From positions 42,346,347 to 42,410,346 of the forward strand of contig OY783203.1 of NCBI GenBank assembly GCA_963678705.1: DNA of 64,000 bases, in the 5' to 3' direction. Source of the DNA: Panorpa germanica (taxonomy: Eukaryota > Arthropoda > Insecta > Mecoptera > Panorpidae). Positions 1 through 13,080 of this stretch are shown one piece after another; position 1 is the first letter of the stretch, and every line of letters starts with the position of its first letter. The notes under the pieces are model-generated. The model was given only the letters and a program-made list of their open reading frames with translations, was not told the origin of the DNA and made no database searches. Position numbers and translations under genes: made by a program.

Positions 1-345
1 GTGTAAATGTACGATGGGCTACGGGGCCAGTGATAAATTCAGAGTCCAGGGTTGTACTGGTACTGATTTAATTTATAGTTGCTTAAGCAATAAGAGAGTC
101 AAGTGGTGACGGTCAGAGAAATACGTACCTATTGAAAAGTGTAGAATACCTCGCATTGCATTCAACCAAACCATTCATTGCGTGTTCCCTGTTCTTCTGG
201 AAATGCAAGTGACATGTTGGATTACTGCCTGTCGGTTACTGGCTGAGTTCTGTAATGCTGCAGACGATTAATTTTACAATTGCCGTCACTCATTCATGCA
301 GGAGTTTGTTTATCTTTCATAAATGGAAGCGTTTCTAACGCATTG
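1..345. other. Complex non-coding block, no gene seen
   Basis: The first 275 bases are noticeably less AT-rich and more complex than the sequence that follows, with no simple repeats and no long open frame. No splice-bounded exon or known repeat could be recognised. It could be the edge of a conserved non-coding element or of an unrecognised transposon. The short open frame that starts near 280 runs straight into the poly-T tract and is not credible as a gene. Confidence 0.3.
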
Positions 346-355
346 CTGAAAAGCG

Positions 356-372
356 TTTTTTTTTTTTTTTTT
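356..372. repeat. Poly-T tract, 17 bases
   Basis: An uninterrupted run of 17 T (equivalently poly-A on the minus strand). No retroposed element could be recognised beside it, so it is annotated only as a mononucleotide run. Confidence 0.9.
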
Positions 373-679
373 ATTTATGTCCATTCAACATTTACAGCTA
401 CATATATATACATAAGTAACTCGTACATTTTTATGATATGCATAATTTATTTTTATGGTATTAATTAGAAATAAATTATAATTTGTCTTAAAAAATAATA
501 ATCTAAAGAAAATATTACCATCTAATTTCGGTTTCAATATTCGTCTTTTTTTTCTTTTAATATTTCAGTGTTTTGAAGGTGACGCCAACTTAATTAATAT
601 AGCACAAGATAACTTGTATTAACTGTTTTAACATCACTGATTCGATTTGTGACTTAGGAAATACATATTTTATTTTAAC

Positions 680-865
680 TCTAGGGTGCCTCAAAGCGTG
701 GTGTTAAGTTTTCGGGTTCGATTCTCAAAGCAGCCCTGCATTTTTATTGGATTTAGGTGCATCGTTTAATTCAGAATATATTAAATATAATCACACATAT
801 AAGATAAAATGATAAGACAAAATCGTCAGTGGTAGGAAATAAGACTGACATTAAATAAAATAAAG
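680..865 (+). mobile_element. tRNA-derived SINE copy, divergent, head-first on +
   Basis: The B-box-like string CGGGTTCGATTC near 713 is followed, about 105 bases on, by the family's distal motif (ATCGTCAGTGG, then AAATAAGACTGACATTAAATAAA). The order and spacing match better copies such as the one at 30.7 kb. The middle is badly diverged and the first part of the head is not recognisable. Identification rests on comparison with other copies in this window. Confidence 0.6.
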
Positions 866-872
866 ACAACAA

Positions 873-3800
873 TATAAATCCATCCAATCTTCAAGCTTTT
901 AATATTCAATATGTGTCTATGTTTTAATAATCGAAAGGAATTAAAATTAGATTAGGAATTATTTTACGAAATTAACTTTTAGTATGCGATTTTGAAATTA
1001 GTTTTAGATCACATTTAAATTATTTTTTAGAATTTTTGTCTGGTTAATTCCGATTCGTACATAAAATTACATCATCGACTTAGAAATGTCGTGCTTATAT
1101 TTCTTTATTTCGCATAAATTGCCTGAAAGGGAAGAGATGAGTTACGCAAACATTAATTTCGAGTTCAATTTTAATTTGATCATGAACTTTTGAGAGACTG
1201 AACTCCCAACAATGTTTAAATTCGACCATTGACTGCAGACATATGCCCTAGCATCAGCATCAGCACCACCAGTCAACACCGAGCTTCGAGTAGTATTGAG
1301 CCAGTGTAGTGAGGCAGGCACATCGCAGCCAGTAGCTCGACTGGTTTCAGATACTATGGTATAATTGGTAATTATAACAAAAGAATGGACAGGTTTACGT
1401 TGGGCTCAAACTTGTTGATGATGAGGTAACCTGCTACAGGCGATTATAGTGTATTATCATTGTTGGTCGACGGTCGTTAACTACTTCGAAAATAACAAAA
1501 ACATACACAAACAGAACACTATTATTCTTAAATTTACATATAAATTTATTTATTTCTTTTTATTTTTACACAATATTTATTTGTTTCGTTTATTGTTATG
1601 TTAATATTAATGATTTATAGTAATATATAATTTACGTTCTTATTATATTGACTGCTAATAACATGTTAAGTTAAACGAGGTTATATTATTGTTTTTATTT
1701 GCTAATGCGATATTACGTTCCTCATATATTTATTAGATATTTAATTTATTAGTTGAGACACTTTTCGATAGCCAAGCCAATATATTATGTACTTAATATG
1801 AACTAATAAACATAATTTATTTTTTACTTTTTCCGATGTAAAAATAAAACAATTCTTGCTAACAAAATCTTACATTAGACAGCGGTATTCGAGGCTGTGA
1901 CACCATACACTGTCATCAAGAAACGATAAACGCAAAGTAAACTACTATTGCAATAACATTCTTATGTAATTGAGTATTATATAAAAATTAGACCCGTAGT
2001 AATATACAAAATATTTTTTCATTCTACTAAAAATGTTATATACATTTCAGTCAAATTTTACCAATATTTTGTTTTATAATTTGTTTCAAGAGTACTTTTT
2101 GAGATAACTTTTTTTAAATAGCAATTTAACATCATATGTTATTGCAAGCTCTTCATATTTTACTATGAAAGGTATGGTATTAAAATATATATAATCAGAC
2201 ACTGTTTTTTTAATAAACAAGATCGCCTCAAGCACACAGTTTAAGTATTTTTGAATTTTCACTCTTAATTTTGCTTTTTTATATTTAACATACAAAATAC
2301 AGGTATAACTCTTATTTAAAAATTCTCGTAGGTGTATTTCCATATTTAAATTAATTAATTACCTGCAATAAATAATTAAATTATATATTAGCATAAGCAA
2401 TAAAAAAAAATAAAGATAAATATTTTATTATCTATACGTAAACAATTATTTAATTAACATAAACAAAATACGCACTAATACTATAGTATAGAAATATTCA
2501 TTGACTAACAATTTTATTTTAATATATTTAAATGAAAACCTATTAATTTCTAATTAAGTATAAATATGTAAAATATAAATACAAAGTTAAATTCCATAAA
2601 TAAATAAATATAACATATAAAATATAGAGCCCCATTTATAATAATATATTGACCTTCACTGTTATTTGTTAATCAGACGGTTTTGCGTGAAATTTTATTG
2701 TCGTCCTATAAGCGATGGCCATAATATTAATCACAACAACGGCTTGTTAAAACCTGCTATGTTGTATCATTAACCATCAACCGATTGTAATTATTCAAGC
2801 CTCGTATTTCTCCTTCTTTTTAAATGATCCATTCTATCCCCTCCACAACACTGGCCAACGGTGTACGATTATAATTTGATATGAACTTAGTTTTATTATA
2901 AGAAGATACAACAGAAATTATAGATGATTAAAAATAAATTGATGAAAAATAAAAGTTGTAATCATTTGTGTATTGTATTTGTATATTATATTGTATTATA
3001 TAAAAAAAATAATTAATTTTTTTATGTTTATGTGGTAGAATGTAGAAATGTAGGAATTTTGGTTCGTTTTATTTATAGTTTTAATTGTATGTATGTACAC
3101 CAGTTGTTGATAAAATATGTACACATAATAGTTTCTTGCACTACAATTCGATATCATATATACTAGATTGATTAGTTTATTGTTCCATTTCTTTCAGAAT
3201 TTTGATGTTCTTCTTGGTGTTGGGTTGTACTTGTATAACATTTTTGACATTGCAGTCCTACACAACGTACATACACAAAATTAGAAAGCTACATGGACTT
3301 AGACTTATGTCAGACACCATAATTAATTATATGAAATTTAATATATAATACAAAATAATTGTAAACGTATTAATGGTAATCAAGATTTCCGCTATATTTT
3401 AATATAGTTTGGTTGCTTTGTTTGATTTATTATATTCCAAATATAATAATGAATATATTATACCTAGGCCGCACTGCGAATAAATTCCGCTGTTTATTAT
3501 TGTGTGAATTTAAAATCGCAAATGCAAGTCATATGATCCATATGTCACATAATTTGTGTTTAGGCAAGCGTGCTAGGCTTTAAGTAACGCGCTTTGATCT
3601 TGAACAAATCAAAGACAAAAAACTAGGCACAAGTTTAATTTATTTTTTAAAATGTTTTATTCAAAAGTATAGTTTTATATTTATTTAACTGCTCGCCCCC
3701 CCATCCTGTAGTTTATAGAGTTTGTGTTTATTATTTGTTATATATTTCTCAGTAAACACAGTTATGTATTGTTTACGTAAAAATTACATTTGAAGTGTAC

Positions 3801-4570
3801 TGTATTAAAGCTTATACTCGTATATTTGAATTGTTGTAGGATTATATAAAAACTAGTTTGTGGAATTATTAAATGAATTGTAAATTTACATCAAATACGT
3901 ATTCGCTGCATATATAAATATTACGTAATTTATACATTAATATTACAAATCTTATACATAAATATTACGTAAATTAGTAGTTGATTTTGTAATAAAAACA
4001 GAGTTTTCGAAGACGTGATTGTCAAACAGGTTACTTACGTGTTACACTTTGATTTTATTGTGTAATAAAAGAAAAAAAATATATTGTCGCCTATTTTCCA
4101 TTACAGTTTCATTAACTAAGAGATCATCAAGATATTGAATGCGGGACAGCATGCGTGTGTACGCCGTAGAAATAAATTATATACTCATGGAAGAATCAAA
4201 TGTAGTTATTTGAGAAACTGTCATTCACCTGTATATTAATACTTTATATATGTAAAAAATGTTAAACGGAAATATGCTATTATTATATTTTTATATAAAA
4301 TTAAAATATATGTTTAAATATTTTCACGGTATGTTGATTTAAAAAAAAACTATACAAATTAATTAATTGAGAATTTTAATCATTATTATTCAATTAAATT
4401 ATATTTAAACATGCATGAAAATGTATGAAATTAATTGGTGAATATAATTATACAAATTGATGTATGAAAATAATTACATATTATTAAAGAACACAAAATG
4501 AAGTGCTAATGAACAGTTCGAATTTCAAAATTAATTTCTAAAACTAACATTTTAAAGTTATTATTTTTCT
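873..4570. other. AT-rich gene-free stretch
   Basis: Several kilobases of very AT-rich sequence with scattered A/T runs. No coding region, RNA gene or dispersed repeat could be supported. The only distinct patch is about 1195-1340, which is richer in GC and contains short CAGCA/CACCA-type repeats (GCATCAGCATCAGCACC). The minus-strand open frame at 2086-2343 is AT-driven and resembles no protein family. Confidence 0.5.
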
Positions 4571-4574
4571 TTTT

Positions 4575-4794
4575 AAGTCTATTTCCGCTATGAGTACCTA
4601 TCACTGACAACCTCCTACTTTGTTTGTAGTTTTTGTGATGTCGTGACCTCATATATGTGAACCATACCGCTGCTTAATAAGTGTATGATTATGTATGTAC
4701 ATAATCAGTATAACTTGATATCAACCAAACCCAGAAAATACACAGTAAGACAGCAGTCAACGTTAACTTAATTTCTCCCACCCACTGTGGCGTC
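4575..4794 (-). mobile_element. tRNA-derived SINE copy (antisense), nearly full length
   Basis: On the plus strand the family appears in reverse: a tail-side block (ATTTCCGCTATGAGTACC), the distal core (GTCGTGACCTCATATATGTG), the middle motif ATCAACCAAACCCAGAAAAT, then the head ending near CCCACTGTGGCGTC. The B box is largely lost: the region between the middle motif and the head is shortened and lacks GATCGAACC. Otherwise this is one of the better preserved copies and useful for building a consensus. Confidence 0.75.
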
Positions 4795-4799
4795 TATTC

Positions 4800-6980
4800 A
4801 AATGAATTTTTATTACATCTTACTATTTGGCAATAATAAATAAATATTGACGGTACAGTGACTAGAAATATTGAAGCAACTGTGTAATTCACATATAATG
4901 TGATTTTAACACCTTAAAAACTGCTAGCATTTGTAGCAGGTTATTTCATCCACAAGACTCATTATGGTATCGAATAAGCTATTGCTTAATTAAATAAATA
5001 TAATTTGCTTAAGTCAAAAAATATTGCCGATTTTTTAAAATAATAGTTTATTAAGCTTTTTGTATAATAATAAATAAACAGAGACCAAATAATGTTAATA
5101 ATTTCTGATTTTTTACTAATTGGTACAATAAGTTAGGATAAAGAAATAACAACGGTAATTGAACTGTGGCACGTTATTCATTACTTATAGTTTATAACAG
5201 ATTAACATAAAATAGTTTTGATTGTATCAAAAAAGTGCTTTACATTGACAAAGCTGATCTTAGCATTTTATTTGAAATTAAAATATCTGCTATGCCATAC
5301 CAAATTCCATAGGCCAGAATGTGAGATGTTTGAATTTTAAAACAATAAATATATTATTTACTATACAGTAAATATTTAGTAGACATAATAGCAGACGTTA
5401 GAGAATTTAAATAAAAAAGTAAACAAACTTGGTGATAAGTAAGTCAAATGTATCAAATATTACCAGCGATGCAAATGAATGAAGGTTATTATTGAAATGC
5501 GTTTTAAATTATTATTAAAATATTCTAATTTATTTATACATTCTTTCTACGTTTATTAAACAAAGGCGCATTAAACTGGGCTCCTGGAGAGTCAATTGTG
5601 ATTAGATACAATAAAAGCGTGAGACTATAAATAAATCAATTACCTTCAATTAGAAAATTATGATTTCGAATTAATTGAAGAGGCCTTTTTTTAAATTTGC
5701 TATCAATTGTATTTCATTATTATAATAAAATAATTTCATTCACCAATATCATGTTTTCAACATATAAATAATTAGCTCTGAATCTCGGTTTGCTAAGGGT
5801 AACACATTTTTACAAAATTGAATGGCCTTGTATTTGTCTTTCAAAGTTTCCAACAGTATACAATTATTAACACTGTCGATCAATTGGGGATGTCTTCCGT
5901 TTGACAAGCGATATGTGTTTGCGCTATTTGACTATGAATACTCCAGTACGTCGCTATGAGTCAACCCAGGGCTAACGATGACATCACGCAGAGGATCAGA
6001 GGTGCCTATTCATCTGAATGCTGATGCTACTTATGGACCACAGGACGTGTGTGTGACGGTAACTGTTGGCCACAGAACACTTTTAGACTCGTCAATTGGA
6101 CTTCGACACATACAGATCAGTTATATAATTATTCACTTTTAATTGAGAAAACCCTAACACATAATACATATGTATATACTATATAGGTCGCGATGGTTAT
6201 TATATAGTTAGTCACAATTCGTTCGGTCGGTAAAGTGTTAAGGAATCTTCACTGTTACTTTATTGTGGTTATTCTGATACCAAATAAGGAACTATAAATA
6301 AAAAAGTGTACATTGTGATGCCTGATGAATTTTAATATATTATTTTAATTCTAACTAAATACTAATCAATAGATATTATTTCAAATGATTCATTTTTATA
6401 TGTTGCTGACATTTTAAGTTACAAAACAATGAATATTTTTAATGTTTTACAATATTAAAAGGTGTGTATCGTCTCATAACACTTTATACATTTGATAAAT
6501 AAAATTATAGTTTGTGATGGCCATAAATCATGTATCAAACATATATTATGTCATTTATAATAAATTGCATTGAAAAATGTTTTATCGTTTGATTTAGTAA
6601 GAGACATCAATGATTTCATAATGTATAAATTATCATATTATGAATCAATTAACCGCAATCATATGTGTAATGAAATTTCCCTTTCCTGTTATATAGGTTT
6701 TCACTTATTAGTACTATGCTATTATGTAATTTGCATACCGTAAAATGCCATCAGATTTTAATTTAAAAATGCATATATGTACTAGTATACTAGTAGACGA
6801 ATATATGACTTCAGTTGGCGTATCACGTACATCCTTGGTTCCATTTTTATGTTACATAATTAACACGTCCTCACTAAACACAAAACGTAAATGTTACTGA
6901 AAATAATGATCAAAATTTACTTAAAAATCAGAATAATATTTTATATATATTACATCAATCAACAAGTTCGTAGGATACAT
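4800..6980. other. AT-rich gene-free stretch with one complex island
   Basis: Mostly AT-rich with no supportable gene. About 5850-6110 is a distinct island of higher complexity and GC, containing GATGACATCACGCAGAGG and GGACCACAGGACGTGTGTG. It has no open frame worth calling and no similarity to other parts of the window, so it could be regulatory or the relic of a unique insertion. Confidence 0.4.
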
Positions 6981-6986
6981 ATAAAT

Positions 6987-7141
6987 TGTGCCACTATTGA
7001 CAAATCCACATGATTTTTAGATAGTGCCAAGGTAGATAGTACTGTGGTTTTAGTGATGCTACTTTTGTAATTATTAAAACAATGAAAAATTTGAATTTCG
7101 CGTGTTGTGGCGTCATCTATATCTCCTCCGAACTTCTTGAG
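6987..7141 (+). pseudogene. Mariner-type transposon 5' fragment, copy 1
   Basis: Shares with the copies at 41.6 and 55.0 kb the 5' leader (ACAAATCCACATGATTTT, then GTGGTTTTAGTGATGC) and the first codons of a transposase. TTGAATTTCGCGTGTTG corresponds to the E-F-R-V-L start typical of mariner (IS630/Tc1-mariner, DDD) transposases. Compared with copy 3, part of the leader and most of the N-terminal coding sequence are deleted. The rest of the transposase and the 3' terminal repeat are absent, so it is inactive. Recognition comes from family knowledge plus the three-way match within the window. Confidence 0.6.
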
Positions 7142-7652
7142 TTATGTGTTACATGGGTAATTAATTGCATATCTACAGTTCAATATGTGTTGATTGTTAT
7201 TTGCAAGTACACACATGTATATTTTACACATAAAAATATTTTAACGATTATGTAGAGTTTATTGTTTTACAAAAAATGATCAACTGATATCGATACATGA
7301 TATAAAATGACATTGGTATGCTCCAAGACATTAAATAACGTTTTGATATAAATAAATAATACTTAAATGATATTTTTGAAGTACGGTAACAATATCAATC
7401 ATAAAATAGTGACATATCCGAGATAGATAAGAATCACACATGGTTCAGTGTAAATAAATGTTATTATCAGAGTTTCTTTAATATACAACTTAATACATAA
7501 CATACCGTTAGACAGTGATAGCCATTGCCAGGTTTGTAATTAATATAAAAACTTTTAGTTTAAATTGTATTTCGACAGTTTGAATCAGTTCTGAACGTTT
7601 ATACTATTCGTATTATTCTAATGTCTTAAACATTTAGTAATAATAATATTTT
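7142..7652. other. AT-rich, nothing recognised
   Basis: No open frame, repeat or RNA gene could be supported between the mariner fragment and the next SINE copy. Confidence 0.5.
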
Positions 7653-7852
7653 TTAATTTAATTCATTTAACGTCGGCTTATTTTCGATGCTAATTGCGGC
7701 TTATAATCAACGCATTCAATTATGTTGGTATTTAAGGTGTCATGGTCTCATATATGTGATCTACATCTAATCTAATAAGTTTACGATTATATTTGTACAT
7801 TTTCAATTTTATTTGATAACAACCAAACCCAGAAAATCTAACTGGTCTGGGG
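7653..7852 (-). mobile_element. tRNA-derived SINE copy (antisense), head missing
   Basis: Starts on the plus strand with the tail block (TTTAATTTAATTCATTTAAC, then GTCGGCTTATTTTCGATGC). It continues through the distal core (GGTCTCATATATGTGATC) and the middle motif GATAACAACCAAACCCAGAA, and stops at ACTGGTCTGGGG just before the B box. The tRNA-like head is absent, as expected for a 5'-truncated retroposed copy. Confidence 0.75.
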
Positions 7853-7900
7853 AAAATAATTACTTTATTATCCAATATTGGATTGTTATGCTCAATATTG

Positions 7901-7990
7901 TACATAACGCATGAAATTGTATATGCATTGTATACTTGTCATGGTGAAATATTTCAATTGTCAAGTATACGTACTGGAGTGCGTTACGTA
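7901..7990. repeat. Imperfect fold-back sequence
   Basis: Two nested pairs of inverted arms: TACATAACGCA (7901-7911) with TGCGTTACGTA (7980-7990), and GTATACTTGTCA (7930-7941) with TGTCAAGTATAC (7959-7970, 11 of 12 paired). The loop contains the palindrome GAAATATTTC. It may be a decayed short MITE or a chance hairpin. No target duplication was seen. Confidence 0.4.
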
Positions 7991-8009
7991 TCTGAACGGT
8001 TTTAAATGA

Positions 8010-10245
8010 AGTCTTATTAATGTAATTGATTTTATGCGAATATATCTATAGAAAATATTAATATATAATTATATATTTCCTATATTGGCGACAGTAATGT
8101 AGTGCAACAAAAAGCAAAAACAGGTTTTAATTTATTCCTCTCATCAAACCGATCAAACTTAAAATAAAATTGTTATTTGTAGAGTATGAAAGGATTTATC
8201 AACATTGTTATTTTCTAAGAAGTATGCAAAGAATATATTTATATGAGCGTAGCCACAAACCACATAATTATTTAGAGAAATGTATATTTTCTGCTAACTT
8301 TAGTACACCTTTATCGAGTAATTCTGATAACATACACGTATGCATATCTTATATCATCTACTTTTCAAATTTCTAAATTCATTCCACTTTCTTCTATCTC
8401 AAATATAACCTTTACTTATTAAAAGAAGATATTAATCTTTGCATTAAAATGAATAACTTTCGATTTTGTGTAATCAATTAAGAAATAATAAATAGCTTCT
8501 ATGTTTTGTTGTACAAACAAACTGAAATCTTGACTATCAATGCAACAAGCCATTAGTGTTAACCAATCAAGTGTAATAAGTGATGCCTACAACACAGCTG
8601 CTTTAATATTTGGATAATAAATGTATTATAATTTTAACTTGATTTTTAATAGACATTACATTATATTACAATAATCTTCTATTACCATAATTTCACCTAG
8701 GTTGTGTGAACAAATTACGTTTTAAAATAATTTTTTTATTACCTTTTTTTATGTATATAATAACAGATATTATATTTTATAGTATATATAAAAAACACCG
8801 GATGAAAAACTTATGTTTGGAAACAGACAGCCAAGTCAATATAGTGTTTTTTTTAACACATGGTTTTATGTCAACATAGGGATTAACTGGACTTATTTTT
8901 CTTATTTATAAACAATATTGGACGCCAAGTTTAGTTGATAAATCTGTCTTTATTAGTCTTCGGCTGTCTAGTGATAAACGACAATGCTTCTTTTTATAGT
9001 TTTTTTTTAATGTTTCAAAAGAATTCAATAAAAAATGATGCATTAGAAAAGATTATAAGAACTATAATATTTTTTAATTAAACTACTTTTTTTGTTCTTA
9101 TTTTGCGTTTTTTTTAAATAATATACACTTTTGTTAGGCTTACAATGAGCTATTAATTATGTTATTTAATATTTCATGTTTTATTACCCTTTGTCAACTT
9201 TTTTGTGATTTTAATCACTGATGTTTAAAATGAATGATGTCGGCTTACATATGTGAATTAAATCGCTGCCTAATATTTAAATCTAGTATTTGCGTTCTAG
9301 ATTTTCAACCTTCGTTAGCAATGTGTCTCGATTTAGATTTTAATTGTACTTTTCATACAGAATATTATGCACAATTTTCTGTTGAGCATTTGCAATATTT
9401 TCTTTTAAAAACTTGCAAAGTTCTAACCTTCTTTCTGCACAATGGTCGTGGTGGTATTACGAGTATTTTTGTATCTGTTTTATATTTATTGCCCCGATGA
9501 CCTTAAGAGCCAGAGCCCACTTCGCATGATACATACTCGTACGAAGCACCACACTACTCTTGTAGAATGTCAATATGTATATTCGTGAACCACGGTAATC
9601 GTGTGCAAAATATCATAAATTTATGACTATTATTTTACTGAAATCACTATTAATTTATAACACAATAAAAATATAAAATTGTTAAATATTAAAATTAAAT
9701 TTGTTAATATTTATTAAGCAATAAAAATAAATTTTACAATATTAAAAAAATATTAAAATATTTTGTAACATGGAACGTATCTGATATGTAAATATTACGT
9801 TGAACTGGATTGATTTTTCAAGTTGTTAGTAATACTGTAGACTTTATCTTTTTGAATAATAATAATACAAGCGTCTAGACTCTAGCAAGCACATATATTG
9901 TACAATAATAGACTTACAACAAAGCAGGCCTTCAACAATAATTCTTAGTATAGAACAAAATATATTTTTAATTGTTTTCTACATAAAACTTTAACTGCAC
10001 TACTCTGAAAATGTTTTACATGATTCCAATAAAAGTACCACATACGAGAGTGAAGGTGGTAAATACTCTGAATTGAGTTAGGTTTTGCTTAATTAAATTT
10101 AGTTATATTTTCCTCGTTATTTTGTTTAGATCGTTAATTAATAAGCTTTATATAAATTTCATATTAGTACTTTAGTGAACATACAACTCTTTAGTTATTT
10201 AAAAAAAGCGACATTTAATTTAATTTCTAATAATTAATTATTTAT
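8010..10245. other. AT-rich gene-free stretch
   Basis: No supportable gene. Plus-strand open frames at 8170-8376 and 9234-9500 have AT-driven residue composition and no recognisable domain. A slightly GC-richer patch around 9490-9560 carries AGAGCCCACTTC, which recurs near 52233 and could be a MITE end, but no partner terminus was found at either place. Confidence 0.4.
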
Positions 10246-10249
10246 TTTT

Positions 10250-10285
10250 CACTTTATTTAACGTCCGTCTATTTTCGATGTAGGT
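10250..10285 (-). mobile_element. SINE tail fragment (antisense)
   Basis: TTATTTAACGTCCGTCTATTTTCGATG matches the tail block that starts the antisense SINE copies elsewhere; nothing after it continues the family. Either a severely 5'-truncated insertion or a copy interrupted by the unrelated sequence that follows. Confidence 0.5.
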
Positions 10286-10299
10286 TGTAAAGATTTCAA

Positions 10300-10700
10300 C
10301 CTTTTTATTTATTTATATTATCGTACAACATATTAAATTTATTGTGTAAAAATTTGAAGTCGATGGGAGTAAAACTGTCGGAGATATAGAGTTTTAAGTT
10401 ACCTCTTTGGTCTGCTTTCGTGTTACTTTAAAACGCGTTTTTCTCACACTTAGCTTTTTGAGAGTCGGTGCCATCTCTAGCTCAAAATCTACTGGACCGA
10501 TTCTTTTGAAATTTTCCACACTCTTTCTTTGCATAAATGCCAAGGTAACGCTGTCGAGTTTTTTTTTTTAATTTTAACGTATTTTAAAATAACAAAGTTT
10601 CTGATTTTTTACATAAAAAATCGGTATTTTGACTTTTAAGTGTTGTAAAAAATTGAAAAATCAATAAAAACTCGACAGCGTTACCTGCAGAAACTTATCA
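10300..10700. mobile_element. Unclassified repeat-like block with 21-bp inverted repeat
   Basis: A perfect 21-bp inverted repeat, AGGTAACGCTGTCGAGTTTTT at 10543-10563 and its complement at 10666-10686, encloses 102 bases. A second perfect hairpin, GATTTTTT-ACAT-AAAAAATC, lies inside at 10603-10622. The block upstream of the left arm is complex and unlike the flanking AT-rich DNA. The structure suggests a fold-back element or part of a DNA transposon, but no superfamily can be assigned and no second copy is in the window. Confidence 0.45.
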
Positions 10701-12590
10701 ACTAATGAAATCATCTTGGTTTTTCGGTTTCAGAAAATTCAGTGATGAGTTATGAGTGGCATTCTTATTTTTTTTTGTGTCGTCTGCGGAGATTTGTTGT
10801 CAATGCCTCATTTCTTGACATTTATTTATGAAAATTTGACAAAGTATTCTTCAAACGTCATTTTATCATGTAGTAATTATAGAAATAATAATATATTAAC
10901 TGTGTCGTCAAAAAACATTATCGAAAATATGCTTCTTTTTTATCGTTTTGACCTTACCCCTCCCTTAAGCTACTGGCTTACTGTTAATTATATGGCAGTA
11001 ATAACTAATGGCGTAATTTATAAACTAAATACGAAATTAATCAAATCAAATCATACCAAATCTTTAGGTGCTGATCTCTCATGAACGATACAACATCAAA
11101 CTTGTAATACACAGCAGCTGAATATTGAATTGTGCTGTTTTATGCCGTTCGTGAGTTTATATAGTAACGATCAAACACAAAAATAAATAGTTGGTTTTAC
11201 TATATGTACAGTGTACTAGTGGTAGACAATGGGAATGGATATCTTGACAAATGACAATTTATTGTAGCATAAATAAACTGTTGGCTCAACAATACAATAT
11301 TGTTCTATTTGAATATACATTAATATCAATTAATTTTATTAAACGGTGTGGGTGCTTCAATTTAAAAAAATGATAAATTTATTTTTTAAATCAATTGTAC
11401 AATTAGTTGATGCACTTTACACAATATTGGTCTGAACTAGTAAATGCAGATATAATCCAATTTTACGGGATTTACTCGTGTATGTAAAATAAAAGGTTCT
11501 TTGTTTTTCAATAATTATTTTTGTAAAAACAAGTGTTCAACAGAAAATTGCATTAATTTTTGTTTTATTAGCGGATCAGTCACTTTTGAAACCACTCCGA
11601 TATATAAGAGGATTTAATATTTTATTGATTATTATAAATAATTTAGCTAGCTTGTTAATTTGAGCGGGGCCTTTTTACAGGTAGCAAGTGCAAAAGGTAC
11701 ATACCAACCTCACTCACCTGCGTGAAAATATTTACGATAATTAGGTAAAAAGACGGTTGACTCTGTAGTATTGATCTAGATCGCTAGATCTTTAAAGCGT
11801 TTGGTAGAAGTTTGGACCCTCAGGAGGCCTCTGGGAACTTGCACTCATGAATTGAGTTAACCTTTTGGACATTGCACATTTACGTTCATTACACAATTTT
11901 CCTTACGTTCATTTAAAACAATTCTTTATATTAGATGAAGGGAAATAGTCTTATCGTTTTATCTTTTAATGCCGCCTCTTAAAAAATGTCAATCGATTTA
12001 GAAATTACAATTTCCTATTTACAAGTAACTTAGTTCGTCGCACCTGTTAAACATAAAGCTGCAAATTTCTGTATTACAGTGTAAATTTAAGTAAAATAAT
12101 ACGTCAAGCTGCGTTTACTACATTTTATTCGGTCACACCACATGTTTGTTACTTCGACTTATATTTATTTCTGCTTAACCGTAACAAATTCTATATTTAT
12201 TAACCAATTAAACGAAATGTAACAGCTTAATATTTCAAACATACTTAAGATATATTTAATGTCATAAATTTACCTTTTGAATATTCGTTACTAATTTGTT
12301 TAAGATTGTCATAGTACATAAATAATAACGATATGCTTGTACAGTGACGATAGTACTGGTACATGAATAACAAACTCGTTGCATGAATTAATCAAAATTC
12401 TATTAAGCGTTTAAATGATGTGATAAAAAATGATTATTAAATGTACTCTAATAGATCTATGGACCTATATTAAAACTATTAAGCTATGTATGCTAACATG
12501 TATAATATGCTATAAAGGTGAGAGTTTCAAAAATTGGGTTGAAGAAAATTCGGTTTGGTCAATCTTAAATATTTCATATTTATAATACAT
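10700..12590. other. AT-rich gene-free stretch
   Basis: The open frame at 10752-11084 is 110 codons but shows no domain, no signal of coding composition and no plausible gene structure. About 11680-11860 is a more complex patch containing a GATCTAGATCGCTAGATC inverted-repeat string. No gene or RNA was recognised. Confidence 0.4.
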
Positions 12591-12591
12591 A

Positions 12592-13080
12592 CTAGAGTTT
12601 TCCCCCGTCGCAAGCGACGACTGTCTTTGCGTGAATGTGTGAATTGAATTTCATATTTTAATTTCATTTTTTAATTGAAATATTTAAATCGTTTTGTATA
12701 AATTTTACATATAAAAACAAATAATTTTTCATATAAAACTGACTAAAAAAATATATCTTTTTTATCAAAATAAAAAATATTTTCAATTTATGCGTTATTT
12801 GACTTTTTTTTTTCAAAATTTGGGTTTTTTTTTTCGGTTCATAAATAAGTTACCAAGGTTAGCCTTTATACAAAATTTAAACTTTCTAGCACAATTTTTA
12901 TTCTTGGCAAAAACTGCCCCCGGGCCCCTAAATCAAATTTTGAATTTTTTTATTTTTTTATTATCAATTAGATATCAATTACCAAACTTTCAACATTGAC
13001 GGAGGCGTTTTCATTCTACCATACGAATTTTAGCAACAAACACACATATAAACATACACCTGGAACATTATAAATAAGAT
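12592..13080 (+). mobile_element. Unclassified dispersed repeat, copy 1 (short form)
   Basis: Begins with ACTAGAGTTTTCCCCCGTCG and ends with CACCTGGAACATTATAAATA. The same start and end, in the same order and orientation, occur at 31.99-32.72 kb, and the interior (TCAAAATTTGGGTTTTTT, ACTGCCCCCGGGCCCC, TACCATACGAATTTTAGC) matches as well. The copies differ by large internal length changes. The layout resembles short non-autonomous or 3'-end fragments of insect retroelements, but that class assignment is inference. Strand is arbitrary. Confidence 0.6.

Noticed and set aside
10752-11084. 110-codon plus-strand open frame as a gene
   Set aside because: No recognisable domain, AT-driven residues, no supporting context or splice structure. 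In this base composition a frame of this length can occur by chance or from a repeat.
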